Assembly: GCA_029882395.1 (NCBI GenBank)
Contig: JAOUKT010000012.1
Coordinates: 1 to 62,453, forward strand
Direction: 5' to 3'
Length of the DNA stretch: 62,453 nucleotides
Origin: Gammaproteobacteria bacterium
Lineage (GTDB): Bacteria; Pseudomonadota; Gammaproteobacteria; SZUA-229
Shown in pieces: positions 1-9,060 of the stretch (positions are counted from its first letter, which is position 1; each line of letters opens with the position of its first letter). The position numbers and the translations under genes are program-made. The notes under the pieces are model-generated. The model ran no database searches. It was given only the letters and a program-made list of their open reading frames with translations, and was not told where the DNA came from.

Positions 1-1
1 T

Positions 2-78
2 TGGTCGGAGCGGCGGGATTCGAACCCACGACCACTTGTCCCCCAGACAAGTGCGCTACCAGGCTGCGCTACGCTCCG
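2..78 (-). tRNA. tRNA-Pro (anticodon GGG)
   Basis: Read on the minus strand this folds as a full cloverleaf. The acceptor stem is CGGAGCG/CGCTCCG, the anticodon stem CTTGT/ACAAG encloses the loop CTGGGGG (anticodon GGG, proline), and the T loop is TTCGAAT. The CCA end is encoded. It lies downstream of the ihfA-merR genes in the same direction, a common place for a proline tRNA in gammaproteobacteria. Confidence 0.96.
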
Positions 79-132
79 AATTTGGGCTGGTAGCATACAT
101 GATATGCATCAGGTATGCACTTTGAAATGGCT

Positions 133-486
133 TTATTTAAGAATTTCTAGAAGGTCTTCCAGTTCTGTACGCAACTGACGGATGATTTGCTGGCTTTGAC
201 CTGAATCTTCTTTGGTATCATCACCCATGAGCTGCTGGCGAGCACCGCCAATCGTGAAGCCTTGTTCGTATAACAAGCTTCGGATCTGGCGGATTAAGAT
301 CACATCATGCCGCTGGTAATAACGGCGATTGCCACGACGTTTTACCGGCTTGAGCTGTTCAAATTCCTGTTCCCAATAGCGTAAGACATGGGGTTTGACC
401 GCACATAATTCACTGACTTCACCAATCGTAAAGTAGCGTTTGCCGGGTATTACAGGTAATTCGTTATTATTGCTGGGCTCCAGCAT
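133..486 (-). CDS. MerR-family transcriptional regulator (ihfA-linked)
   Basis: A small DNA-binding protein of about 117 residues. The MerR-type winged helix covers roughly residues 18-85: the FTIGEVSEL helix, then VLRYWE, then RRYYQ in the wing. The C-terminal part is a short helix without metal-binding cysteines or an effector domain, so no ligand can be predicted. The ATG at 486 is preferred over the TTG at 495. The gene overlaps the end of ihfA by about 20 bases, so the two are probably co-translated. This short MerR protein beside ihfA is conserved in many gammaproteobacteria; its targets are not known to me. Confidence 0.85.
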   Translation of the reverse strand: MLEPSNNNELPVIPGKRYFTIGEVSELCAVKPHVLRYWEQEFEQLKPVKRRGNRRYYQRHDVILIRQIRSLLYEQGFTIGGARQQLMGDDTKEDSGQSQQIIRQLRTELEDLLEILK

Positions 487-766
487 AGTCTTCAACTCTT
501 TGTTTTAGTTTTTGTCCGGGACGGAAGGTGACTACACGTCGGGCACAAATGGGAATTTCTTTACCTGTTTTTGGGTTTCGACCCGGTCGTGGGCTTTTAT
601 CACGTAACGCAAAATTGCCAAAACCTGACAATTTAACGTGGTTACCTTTAACCAGTGCATCGCGAACTTCTTCAAAAAAAAGTTCAACCAGCTCTTTTGC
701 TTCCCGTTTGTTTAAACCCAGTTCATCAAACAGGCATTCTGCCATTTCTGCTTTGGTTAATGCCAT
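467..766 (-). CDS. ihfA: Integration host factor subunit alpha
   Basis: A 99-residue member of the HU/IHF family. IHF bends DNA sharply at specific sites as an alpha/beta heterodimer and assists sigma-54 promoters, recombination and replication. Seen: the N-terminal helices ([10 protein letters not shown]), the GFGNF turn and the beta-arm [12 protein letters not shown] with the intercalating proline region, followed by [13 protein letters not shown]. It starts 2 bases after the pheT stop, the usual pheST-ihfA arrangement. The window holds several sigma-54 promoters that may depend on IHF looping. Confidence 0.96.
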   Translation of the reverse strand: MALTKAEMAECLFDELGLNKREAKELVELFFEEVRDALVKGNHVKLSGFGNFALRDKSPRPGRNPKTGKEIPICARRVVTFRPGQKLKQRVEDYAGAQQ

Positions 767-768
767 CC

Positions 769-3138
769 TTACTCCCGAAGTGTAGCATTTAGTTCTTTTT
801 CTAGGGAAGATACAATTTTTTGCATCTCCTGATCTACATCATCATCTATAAGAGTGCGCGAAAAGTCCTGTAAAATCAAGCCCAAAGCGACACTTTTTAA
901 ACCAGGACTCACGCCTTTTCCTGCGTATACATCAAAAACCATAACGTCCTTAAGTACCTCAGAGCCCGCCCTGACAATACATTCCTTTATAGCAGAAACT
1001 GAGAGTTTTTCATCAACTAGCAGCGAAATATCACGTCTTACTTCAGGAAATTTCGATAATACATTGAATTTTGGGACATTTTTAACGCAAACACTGCCCA
1101 GTTCCAGCTCAAAAACATAGACCTGTTGACTCAAATCGAGGCGTTTTTGGACTTCTGGGTGTATCGCACCGATCCAGCCGATAGCTTTGCCATCTTTTTT
1201 AATATTGGCAGATTGCCCGGGGTGCAATGCCGGGTGGTTACCGCTAATGAACTCAATATTACCGCCACCTAATGCCAGTAACGCTTCGACATCACCTTTA
1301 ATATCAAAGAAGTCAATTTTGCGGCTTTGGCTTGACCATTGTTCTGGCATTAATGCACCCGTGGCAACGCCTGATAACATCGGCTGCTGTAATGTGCCCT
1401 CTTTTTGTTCAATAAATCGCAGACCTGTTTCGAACAGACGCACACGCGTTTGCTGGCGATTCAGGTTATATTGCAGCACTTTCAACATGCCGGCCCAGAG
1501 CGTGGTTCTCATTACCGACATTTCCGATGACATGGGGTTCGCTAAAGCGATTGCCTGGTCATCAGGCGCTAATACCTTGCACCACTCGGGATCAACAAAG
1601 CTGTAGGTCACCGCTTCAAAATAGCCGTGATCGAGCAGGTTCTGACGCAGATTCTGCATCGCCAGCTGCGTTTCTGTCTTTTCGCGCAGGCCCGACTTAT
1701 AAACCGGCATCAGACGCGGGATGTTGTTATAGCCGTGAATACGAATCAGTTCTTCAATCAGATCAGCCTCTATCGAAATATCAAAACGAAAACTCGGTGC
1801 CGTTACATTCCAGCCAGCTGATACCGATTCTATTGTCATGCCCAAGCGCGTCAGAATCGTCTCTATTTCATCATCGGCCAGCTCAACACCCAGAATACGT
1901 TTTATGCGTGTTTTACGCAGAAGGATAGCTTCACGGGCGATATTATAGGCGGCTGTGGTTTCTTCAGTCACAGGCCCTGCCTCACCGCCTGCTATTTGCA
2001 ACAATAGTTCGGTGGCACGTTCGATAGCATCTCTTTGCAATGCCGGGTCAACACCTCTTTCAAAGCGATGTGATGAGTCGGTATGTAAGCCATAACGACG
2101 CGCCCGCCCGGCAATGGCATCCGGCGCAAAGTAGGCGCTCTCTAAAAACACATGTTGTGTATCTTTGCTTACTGCAGAACCGTCTCCGCCCATAATGCCG
2201 GCTAATGCCAGGTTGGTTTTATCGTCCGCAATTAAAAGTGCGTCAGCATCTGCTTTTATTTCTTTACCGTCGAGCAGTTCTACTGCCTCGCCTGCCTTGG
2301 CCAAACGAACAGTGATGCCCCCGTTGAGCTTTTCAAGATCAAAGGCATGCATCGGCTGGCCGAGCTCCATCAATACATAGTTGGTCACATCAACCACCGG
2401 GCCCAGACTTCGCAATCCAGAACGACGCAGTTTTTCCTGCATCCATAACGGGGTTTCTGCATTTACATTAAGATTTCGCAGCACGCGCCCCAGGTAACGC
2501 GGGCAGGCTTCGCTGGCTTCAATTTTTACAGCCAGCACATCATCGATAGTTGCCGGCTGCGCAGTGATAATAACCGGTGTCATGTTGCAATTATTTAAGG
2601 TGGCGACTTCACGCGCCACACCCTGGATACTTAAACAGTCTGAGCGATTAGGCGTTAAATCAATTTCGATAGTCTGGTCGTCAAGTTGCAGATATTCGCG
2701 GATATCCATTCCAACACTGGCATCTGAAGGCAGCTCCATCAAACCATCAGATGACTCTGCCATTCCCAGTTCTTTTTCTGCGCAGAGCATACCAAAGGAT
2801 TCCACACCGCGGAGTTTGGATTTTTTTATTTTAAAATCACCGGGCAGGTTAGCACCGGTCAGTGCCAGCGGCGCTTTTAGTCCTGGCCGTGCATTGGCTG
2901 CACCGCAGACAATTTGAATAACTTCTGCACCATTATTGACCTGGCAGACATTCAACTTATCAGCATCAGGGTGTTTTTCAAGACTGATAATTTCAGCCAC
3001 TACTACGCCGTTAAACTCGCCCGCTACCGGATCGACACTGTCGACCTCGAGACCCGCCATGGTTATCTGGTCAGCCAGATCTTTTACATTAATTGATGGA
3101 TTAGCCCACTCGCGCAACCATTGTTCACTGAACTTCAT
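769..3138 (-). CDS. pheT: Phenylalanyl-tRNA synthetase beta subunit
   Basis: The 789-residue beta chain of the alpha2-beta2 phenylalanyl-tRNA synthetase, a cytoplasmic enzyme that charges tRNA-Phe and edits misactivated tyrosine. Domain order by reading: N-terminal domain, tRNA-binding OB fold at about 39-150, B3/B4 core with the editing site around 210-370, B5 DNA-binding-like fold near 400-475, catalytic-like core 480-690, and a C-terminal ferredoxin-like anticodon-binding domain ending near 789 ([12 protein letters not shown] at its start). The length matches the family. It follows pheS by 76 bases and is the second gene of pheST-ihfA. Confidence 0.97.
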   Translation of the reverse strand: MKFSEQWLREWANPSINVKDLADQITMAGLEVDSVDPVAGEFNGVVVAEIISLEKHPDADKLNVCQVNNGAEVIQIVCGAANARPGLKAPLALTGANLPGDFKIKKSKLRGVESFGMLCAEKELGMAESSDGLMELPSDASVGMDIREYLQLDDQTIEIDLTPNRSDCLSIQGVAREVATLNNCNMTPVIITAQPATIDDVLAVKIEASEACPRYLGRVLRNLNVNAETPLWMQEKLRRSGLRSLGPVVDVTNYVLMELGQPMHAFDLEKLNGGITVRLAKAGEAVELLDGKEIKADADALLIADDKTNLALAGIMGGDGSAVSKDTQHVFLESAYFAPDAIAGRARRYGLHTDSSHRFERGVDPALQRDAIERATELLLQIAGGEAGPVTEETTAAYNIAREAILLRKTRIKRILGVELADDEIETILTRLGMTIESVSAGWNVTAPSFRFDISIEADLIEELIRIHGYNNIPRLMPVYKSGLREKTETQLAMQNLRQNLLDHGYFEAVTYSFVDPEWCKVLAPDDQAIALANPMSSEMSVMRTTLWAGMLKVLQYNLNRQQTRVRLFETGLRFIEQKEGTLQQPMLSGVATGALMPEQWSSQSRKIDFFDIKGDVEALLALGGGNIEFISGNHPALHPGQSANIKKDGKAIGWIGAIHPEVQKRLDLSQQVYVFELELGSVCVKNVPKFNVLSKFPEVRRDISLLVDEKLSVSAIKECIVRAGSEVLKDVMVFDVYAGKGVSPGLKSVALGLILQDFSRTLIDDDVDQEMQKIVSSLEKELNATLRE

Positions 3139-3214
3139 GCTATCTCATTACCCTGTTATTTATTCCGACTCATAAATCTGTTTTTGATTTAATTTTTTAG
3201 ATTAAGAAAATTAG

Positions 3215-4240
<1,026 letters not shown>

Positions 4241-4265
4241 TTATTTCCAAAAATATTTCTGAAAT

Positions 4266-4300
4266 AAAAAAAGGGGGAAAGCATGCACTTCCCCCCCTTT
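4266..4300 (-). terminator. Rho-independent terminator/attenuator between rplT and pheS
   Basis: On the minus strand a G-run arm (AAAGGGGGGGAAG) pairs across a short TGCATG loop with CTTTCCCCCTTT and runs into seven Ts. It sits after rplT and before pheS, so it either ends the infC-rpmI-rplT transcript or attenuates read-through into pheST. No leader peptide rich in Phe codons was found in the 90-base gap, so classical translational attenuation is not supported. Confidence 0.8.
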
Positions 4301-4327
4301 AGGATCGCTTAACCACTGCTTGCCTGA

Positions 4328-4693
4328 TTAGGCTGCAGCAGCTAAACCAGCTTTTGCTTTTTCAACCAGAACACCAAATGTATCAATGTCATGGATGGCC
4401 ATATCAGCCAGTACTTTACGATCAATTTCGATTGACGCCTTGTTAAGACCATCAATCAGGCGGCTGTATGAGATGTCGAACATACGAGCGGCCGCATTGA
4501 TACGGACAATCCATAAAGATCGGAAAGTACGCTTCTTAACACGACGGTCACGGTAAGCATATTGACCCGCTTTGATAACCGCCTGGTGGGCAACACGATA
4601 AACACGTGAACGTGCTCCGTAATAACCTTTAGCTTTCTTTAAAATCTTCTTATGACGCGCACGCGCCTGTACACCACGTTTTACTCTAGGCAT
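4328..4693 (-). CDS. rplT: 50S ribosomal protein L20
   Basis: 121 residues, highly basic, starting [16 protein letters not shown], the signature of L20. L20 binds 23S rRNA early in large-subunit assembly and in E. coli also represses its own operon by binding the rpmI leader. The family motifs [12 protein letters not shown] and [13 protein letters not shown] are present. It lies 11 bases after rpmI in the infC-rpmI-rplT operon. Confidence 0.98.
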   Translation of the reverse strand: MPRVKRGVQARARHKKILKKAKGYYGARSRVYRVAHQAVIKAGQYAYRDRRVKKRTFRSLWIVRINAAARMFDISYSRLIDGLNKASIEIDRKVLADMAIHDIDTFGVLVEKAKAGLAAAA

Positions 4694-4704
4694 TTTTCAG
4701 TCTC

Positions 4705-4902
4705 CTATACGTATGGCAGAAGACGATTAATCATCTTCATGTCACAAGGTGCAACAACAGCATCATCACGTAAATGACGCTTACGTTTAGTGCTCTTCTT
4801 GGTCAGTATATGACGACGAAAAGACTGAGCGCGTTTTAAACCGCCAGAACCTGTGCGACGGAATCGCTTAGCGGCACCGCGGTTTGTTTTCATTTTAGGC
4901 AT
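4705..4902 (-). CDS. rpmI: 50S ribosomal protein L35
   Basis: 65 residues starting [14 protein letters not shown], the invariant L35 start. The ATG at 4902 is chosen because it follows a GGAG Shine-Dalgarno element and gives the family length; an in-frame start five codons upstream (4917) is rejected. The protein is basic and contains [17 protein letters not shown]. It sits between infC and rplT as in most bacteria. The 80-base leader holds a hairpin that may be the L20 control site. Confidence 0.97.
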   Translation of the reverse strand: MPKMKTNRGAAKRFRRTGSGGLKRAQSFRRHILTKKSTKRKRHLRDDAVVAPCDMKMINRLLPYV

Positions 4903-4951
4903 TTGCCTGTACTCCAATAGCTAACATTAATAAATGACTCCGGTGAGGCCC

Positions 4952-4975
4952 CAAAACCGATAAACGCTGGTTTTG
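4952..4975 (-). promoter_or_regulatory. Stem-loop in the rpmI leader, candidate L20 control element
   Basis: A perfect 7-bp stem CAAAACC/GGTTTTG with a 10-base loop lies between infC and rpmI. It has no U-run, so it is not a terminator. In E. coli L20 represses rpmI-rplT through RNA structures in this leader, so the position fits, but the L20-binding identity is inference. Confidence 0.35.
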
Positions 4976-4999
4976 ATGTTCTATTGCCCGCAACCGAAA

Positions 5000-5518
5000 C
5001 TATTTTTTCCTGGGAGCCATGACCATGACCATTTGCCGACCTTCCATCTTCGGAAACTGTTCAACAGTCGCTAGCTCTTCCAAGTCTTTTTGAATACGCC
5101 TCAGTAACTCGGCTCCGAGTTCACGGTGAACGATTTCTCGTCCGCGGAAACGCATCGTAATCTTTACTTTATCGCCATGCTCCAGAAATTTTTCCAGATT
5201 TCTCAGCTTGATATTGTAGTCACCAATATCCGTTCGGGGACGGAATTTGATTTCCTTGATTGTCGTATGGACCTGTTTTTTCTTGGCTTCTTTCTGCTTT
5301 TTACGAGCCTCAAAAATGAATTTGCCGATATCCATAATACGGCATACAGGTGGCTCGGCATTCGGTGATACTTCTACCAGATCCAAACCAGCTACTTTAG
5401 CCATATCCAGCGCTTGCGCAGTTGGCATGACACCAGCCTGTTCACCTTCGGCATCAATCACTCGAACATTCGGACAATCTATCTGCTCGTTTACACGAGA
5501 CTTTTTTGCTGCGGCGAT
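5000..5518 (-). CDS. infC: Translation initiation factor IF-3 (non-AUG start)
   Basis: IF-3 binds the 30S subunit, prevents premature 50S joining and rejects non-cognate start codons. The conserved N-terminal segment [17 protein letters not shown] lies upstream of the first GTG (5461) and is in frame back to a stop at 5522-5524. The only sensible start in that stretch is ATC at 5518-5516, seven bases after a GGAGGG element inside the end of thrS. This gives 172 residues, the normal length. IF-3 genes commonly use AUU or similar starts as an autoregulatory device; here it would be AUC. The C-terminal domain has the family motif [23 protein letters not shown]. Confidence 0.95.
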   Translation of the reverse strand: MAAAKKSRVNEQIDCPNVRVIDAEGEQAGVMPTAQALDMAKVAGLDLVEVSPNAEPPVCRIMDIGKFIFEARKKQKEAKKKQVHTTIKEIKFRPRTDIGDYNIKLRNLEKFLEHGDKVKITMRFRGREIVHRELGAELLRRIQKDLEELATVEQFPKMEGRQMVMVMAPRKK

Positions 5519-5521
5519 ATT

Positions 5522-7447
5522 TTAACCCTCCAAAACAACACGGCCATGATCCACGATTTCAGCAGTAAGCCGGTTAGTAATGTCATCTATTGACATCACA
5601 CCGAGATCTTCACCACTTCGTGTACGCACGGCCACTGTATTGGTTTCTAGTTCCTTATCACCCACCACGAGTAAGTAAGGAACGCGTTTTAATGTATGTT
5701 CGCGAATTTTAAAGCCGATCTTCTCATTTCTCAAGTCCGCTGAGGCTCTAATTCCCTGTTTATTAAGAATTTCTTCAACTTTTTTTCCATAATCACCCTG
5801 TTTGTCCGTAATATTCATAATTACAGCCTGAACCGGCGCTAACCAGAGTGGGAATTTGCCTTCGTGATGCTCGATCAAAATACCTATAAATCGCTCCATC
5901 GAACCCAATATGGCTCGATGTAACATCACCGGTACCTTGCGATTTCCATCTTCCGCCACGTATTCAGCATCGAGACGTCCCGGCATCGAAAAATCGACCT
6001 GTAATGTACCACATTGCCAGCCACGATCCAGACAATCTTTCAATGTGAATTCGATTTTAGGACCATAAAAAGCCCCTTCACCGGGCTGCAGCTTATATTC
6101 AAGGCCTTTGGCTTTCAGTGATTGCGCAAGCGCTTCCTCTGCCTGATCCCAAATCTCATCAGAACCGACGCGTTTTTCAGGTCGAGTTGATAATGCAATC
6201 TCTATATTTTCAAAACCAAATTCTTTATAGACGGAAAACGTCAGATCGATGAAATCAGATACTTCATCCTGAATCTGCTCTTCACTGCAAAAAATATGCG
6301 CATCATCTTGCACAAAGTTACGCACTCGCATCAAACCATGTAACGTACCCGATGGTTCATTACGATGACAGGAACCAAACTCGGCCAGGCGCAATGGCAG
6401 ATCACGGTAGGATTTCAATCCCTGGTTATACACCTGGACGTGGCAAGGACAGTTCATGGGTTTGACGGCATAATCACGGCTTTCTGAATGCGTTGTAAAC
6501 ATCATGTCGCCGAATTTATCCCAGTGTCCTGATTTTTCCCAAAGACTACGGTCTACCACTGATGGCGTATGGATTTCTTTATAGTCATGCTGGCGTAACA
6601 CCTTGCGAATATATTCCTGCACTTCGAGATAGACTGTCCAGCCATGGTCATGCCAGAACACCATGCCCGGCGCTTCTTCCTGCGTATGAAATAATTCCAT
6701 TTGCTTACCAATACGGCGATGATCACGTTTTTCAGCTTCTTCAATGCGGTGCAAATAAGCCTTTAACTGTTTTTTATCCGGCCAGGAGGTGCCATAAACC
6801 CGTTGCAGCATTTTATTTTTTGAGTCACCACGCCAGTAGGCACCGGCTAACTTGGTTAACTTAAAGGCTTTGATAGCTCCGGTACTGGGCACGTGCGGGC
6901 CACGGCATAAATCAATGAAATCACCTTGTTTGTATAGAGACAGCGGCTGATCAGCCGGAATACTCTCAATAATCTCTGCCTTGTACTGCTCACCCATATC
7001 ACGGAAAAAATTAACCGCATCATCGCGCGACATTACCGTTCGTTCGACTTTAAAGTCTGCTTTGACCAGCTCTGACATTTTCTTTTCGATGGCTTCCAGA
7101 TCATCAGGGGTGAATTGTCGCTCGAAGTCAAAATCATAAAAAAAGCCATTGTCGATTACCGGACCGATAGTAACCTGAGCTGCGGGAAATAATTCTTTAA
7201 CGGCCTGCGCCAGTAAATGCGCTGTAGAGTGACGAATTATTTCCAGCGCTTCGTCATTCTTGTTGGTAATAATTTCTAAAGAGGCATCCGTTTCTATCAG
7301 ATACGAGCTATCGACCAGTTCACCATCGACTTTTCCGGCCAGTGTGGCTTTAGCCAGTCCGGGACCGATCTCGGCGGCAACATCATAAACAGAAACGGCA
7401 GATGAAAATGTGCGCTGACTAGCGTCAGGCAAGGTAATAACAGGCAT
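5522..7447 (-). CDS. thrS: Threonyl-tRNA synthetase
   Basis: 641 residues, the normal length, charging tRNA-Thr in the cytoplasm. Seen: an N-terminal TGS domain (about 1-62), the second editing domain with [10 protein letters not shown] and CRGPHVPST that removes mischarged serine, the class II core with the zinc site in [10 protein letters not shown] and motif 2 near [12 protein letters not shown], and a C-terminal anticodon-binding domain ([15 protein letters not shown]). It is the first gene of thrS-infC-rpmI-rplT, and its stop region carries the infC Shine-Dalgarno sequence. A promoter and a tRNA-like hairpin lie in the leader. Confidence 0.98.
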   Translation of the reverse strand: MPVITLPDASQRTFSSAVSVYDVAAEIGPGLAKATLAGKVDGELVDSSYLIETDASLEIITNKNDEALEIIRHSTAHLLAQAVKELFPAAQVTIGPVIDNGFFYDFDFERQFTPDDLEAIEKKMSELVKADFKVERTVMSRDDAVNFFRDMGEQYKAEIIESIPADQPLSLYKQGDFIDLCRGPHVPSTGAIKAFKLTKLAGAYWRGDSKNKMLQRVYGTSWPDKKQLKAYLHRIEEAEKRDHRRIGKQMELFHTQEEAPGMVFWHDHGWTVYLEVQEYIRKVLRQHDYKEIHTPSVVDRSLWEKSGHWDKFGDMMFTTHSESRDYAVKPMNCPCHVQVYNQGLKSYRDLPLRLAEFGSCHRNEPSGTLHGLMRVRNFVQDDAHIFCSEEQIQDEVSDFIDLTFSVYKEFGFENIEIALSTRPEKRVGSDEIWDQAEEALAQSLKAKGLEYKLQPGEGAFYGPKIEFTLKDCLDRGWQCGTLQVDFSMPGRLDAEYVAEDGNRKVPVMLHRAILGSMERFIGILIEHHEGKFPLWLAPVQAVIMNITDKQGDYGKKVEEILNKQGIRASADLRNEKIGFKIREHTLKRVPYLLVVGDKELETNTVAVRTRSGEDLGVMSIDDITNRLTAEIVDHGRVVLEG

Positions 7448-7494
7448 ATCGTACTCCTAGCTTTAATCGTGACCCATACAAGAGGCCAGCATAT

Positions 7495-7525
7495 GTTCAA
7501 TGCTCCCCACAATAGAGCATTGAAC
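7495..7525 (-). promoter_or_regulatory. thrS leader hairpin resembling a tRNA-Thr anticodon arm (candidate operator)
   Basis: A perfect 11-bp inverted repeat (GTTCAATGCTC/GAGCATTGAAC) encloses the 9-base loop TATTGTGGG on the minus strand. Closing the loop with a U-G pair leaves ATTGTGG: a seven-base loop with U at the position-33 equivalent and UGU at 34-36, the tRNA-Thr(UGU) anticodon. It lies about 50-80 bases before the thrS ATG. In E. coli ThrRS represses its own mRNA by binding anticodon-like leader hairpins. There is no U-run, so it is not a terminator. The function is inferred. Confidence 0.6.
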
Positions 7526-7558
7526 GTGTTTAATATTTTATTGACGGAAAACGTGCGG

Positions 7559-7587
7559 AGAATAGCAGCAATTGTTAACAACTGCAA
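7559..7587 (-). promoter_or_regulatory. Sigma-70-type promoter for thrS
   Basis: TTGCAG, 17 bases, TATTCT on the minus strand. The predicted start near 7552 gives a leader of about 105 bases that contains the tRNA-like hairpin, as expected for an autoregulated thrS mRNA. Confidence 0.5.
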
Positions 7588-7683
7588 AGCCGCCGTATCA
7601 GAAAACATGCCGTTTCAGTTGACGACAGCCAGGCTGCCATTTATAAACAGAAAAGCGATAGCGCAAGCTCAACTAAGATCTGT

Positions 7684-9039
7684 TTATTTCAATAAGTCAC
7701 TGCCAGCGATGATCTGAAAATCCACACCCTTAGGCAGGCGCTTGTTCAGTATCACCTGATTACCCTTAAGATCATGTCCCAGGGCAATCGCTTCTTTACC
7801 CAGGCCAGAGCGGTAATAGATATACGTTTTTTTCTTAATTAACTTATTTGTACTTTTTTGACTGATCCGGTAATTACTATTCTTTACAAAACTAATAAGG
7901 TCGTTTTTATAATTAGGCCTCACGATCGGCACGATAATCTGTATATGAAAACGTTTATCTGTTTTCGCCGCCTTGCTTTTTTTAGTGAGCGCATTAGTGG
8001 AAACCCCTTCTTCAGGCATTTCCTTTTCCTGCATTGAATCGGCTAACGCTTTGGTAATATCGGCGTGCTCACTGAGCATTCTTTCAATGCTTTCCAGCCG
8101 CTGTTCTGCTTTATTTATCTTGCCTAACACTTCATCATGACGCACCTCGTCACGCTGTTCAGCATTGCTGCTTATAGAATAAAGAAAACTTTCCTTACGC
8201 GGTTTTTTTGTACCGGAGGGTGAATAACTTAATCCCATAAATACAGAGTTTCTAGGATTACTACGATCATCAGGCACACCCAATACAGCGCCCAAAGTTA
8301 AACTCATGTCATTTGAAAGAGCATATAAAAATGACGTTGAAACCAACAGGTTTTTATCATTCGTTTCATCATCTGCTACCGCCAGGCCCTGCAGCGACAA
8401 TGTAGTCACATCCGACAGCACAAGTTCCAGACCAACAGAAGCGGTAATAAAATTAGCTTCCACATAAGGCGCATTTAATATGCCGACAAAAACATCATCT
8501 TGTTTATAGCCAAAATTAGTATGAAAAGCCGCTCGGTCATAATAATGACTAACATTATATTCGATACCGTACAGGGACTCACCGCTACTCACTTCGAGAT
8601 CACCTGATCCTGCAAATAAACTTGAAAAAAGAGTTATCGATTTGCTCGAACTATTTATGCCCGTTGATCTGGAAAGGTTAAATTTTATTGTCGCCCTTAA
8701 ATCCCTTGCACCGCTGATAGAGTCATTTAAACCACCAGGAGTATAATAAGCAAGAGGAACACTAAAGCCCAGCTCGGTTGACTGCCCCAGAGCCAACGCA
8801 TAACCCAGATTCATTTTAATCTGGGCCGCTTTTTCACCCGGTGCAACCACACTATTATAGGAGTCAACCTGAGTATTCATATACCATGATGAAAAACCGG
8901 GTTCTAGTATATCGGCCGTCCTCATCATGCCGAGACCTGTTCCGCCATCCATTGATTGCGATTCGATGGCATGCGACAAATTAATATTTGCAAACATCAT
9001 GATCAGAACAGTTATAAACAAGCGTTTCATATTATTCAT
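7684..9039 (-). CDS. Outer-membrane beta-barrel-like protein with a soluble C-terminal domain, envelope operon
   Basis: Not recognised as a named family. A 451-residue protein with a signal peptide (about 1-24, MKRLFITVLIMM...SHA). A region rich in alternating hydrophobic strands (about 30-280: GYALALGQSTELGFSVPLAYY, VSHYYDRAAFHTNFGYK, FMGLSYSPSG) looks like an outer-membrane barrel. A charged, probably helical segment follows (about 290-345), then a lysine-rich linker and a compact C-terminal domain (365-451) with a pattern loosely like LytR_C/SPOR folds (HIQIIVPIV, KGNQVILNKRLPKGVDFQII). It follows the autokinase gene by 21 bases, so a role in surface polysaccharide export or anchoring is inferred from context only. 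Confidence 0.75.
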   Translation of the reverse strand: MNNMKRLFITVLIMMFANINLSHAIESQSMDGGTGLGMMRTADILEPGFSSWYMNTQVDSYNSVVAPGEKAAQIKMNLGYALALGQSTELGFSVPLAYYTPGGLNDSISGARDLRATIKFNLSRSTGINSSSKSITLFSSLFAGSGDLEVSSGESLYGIEYNVSHYYDRAAFHTNFGYKQDDVFVGILNAPYVEANFITASVGLELVLSDVTTLSLQGLAVADDETNDKNLLVSTSFLYALSNDMSLTLGAVLGVPDDRSNPRNSVFMGLSYSPSGTKKPRKESFLYSISSNAEQRDEVRHDEVLGKINKAEQRLESIERMLSEHADITKALADSMQEKEMPEEGVSTNALTKKSKAAKTDKRFHIQIIVPIVRPNYKNDLISFVKNSNYRISQKSTNKLIKKKTYIYYRSGLGKEAIALGHDLKGNQVILNKRLPKGVDFQIIAGSDLLK

Positions 9040-9060
9040 CGTCTTTTTCAGAGATTATCT

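Noticed and set aside
7495..7525. thrS leader hairpin as a terminator for the envelope operon
   Set aside because: The stem is strong but no U-run follows on the minus strand, and it lies downstream of the thrS promoter.
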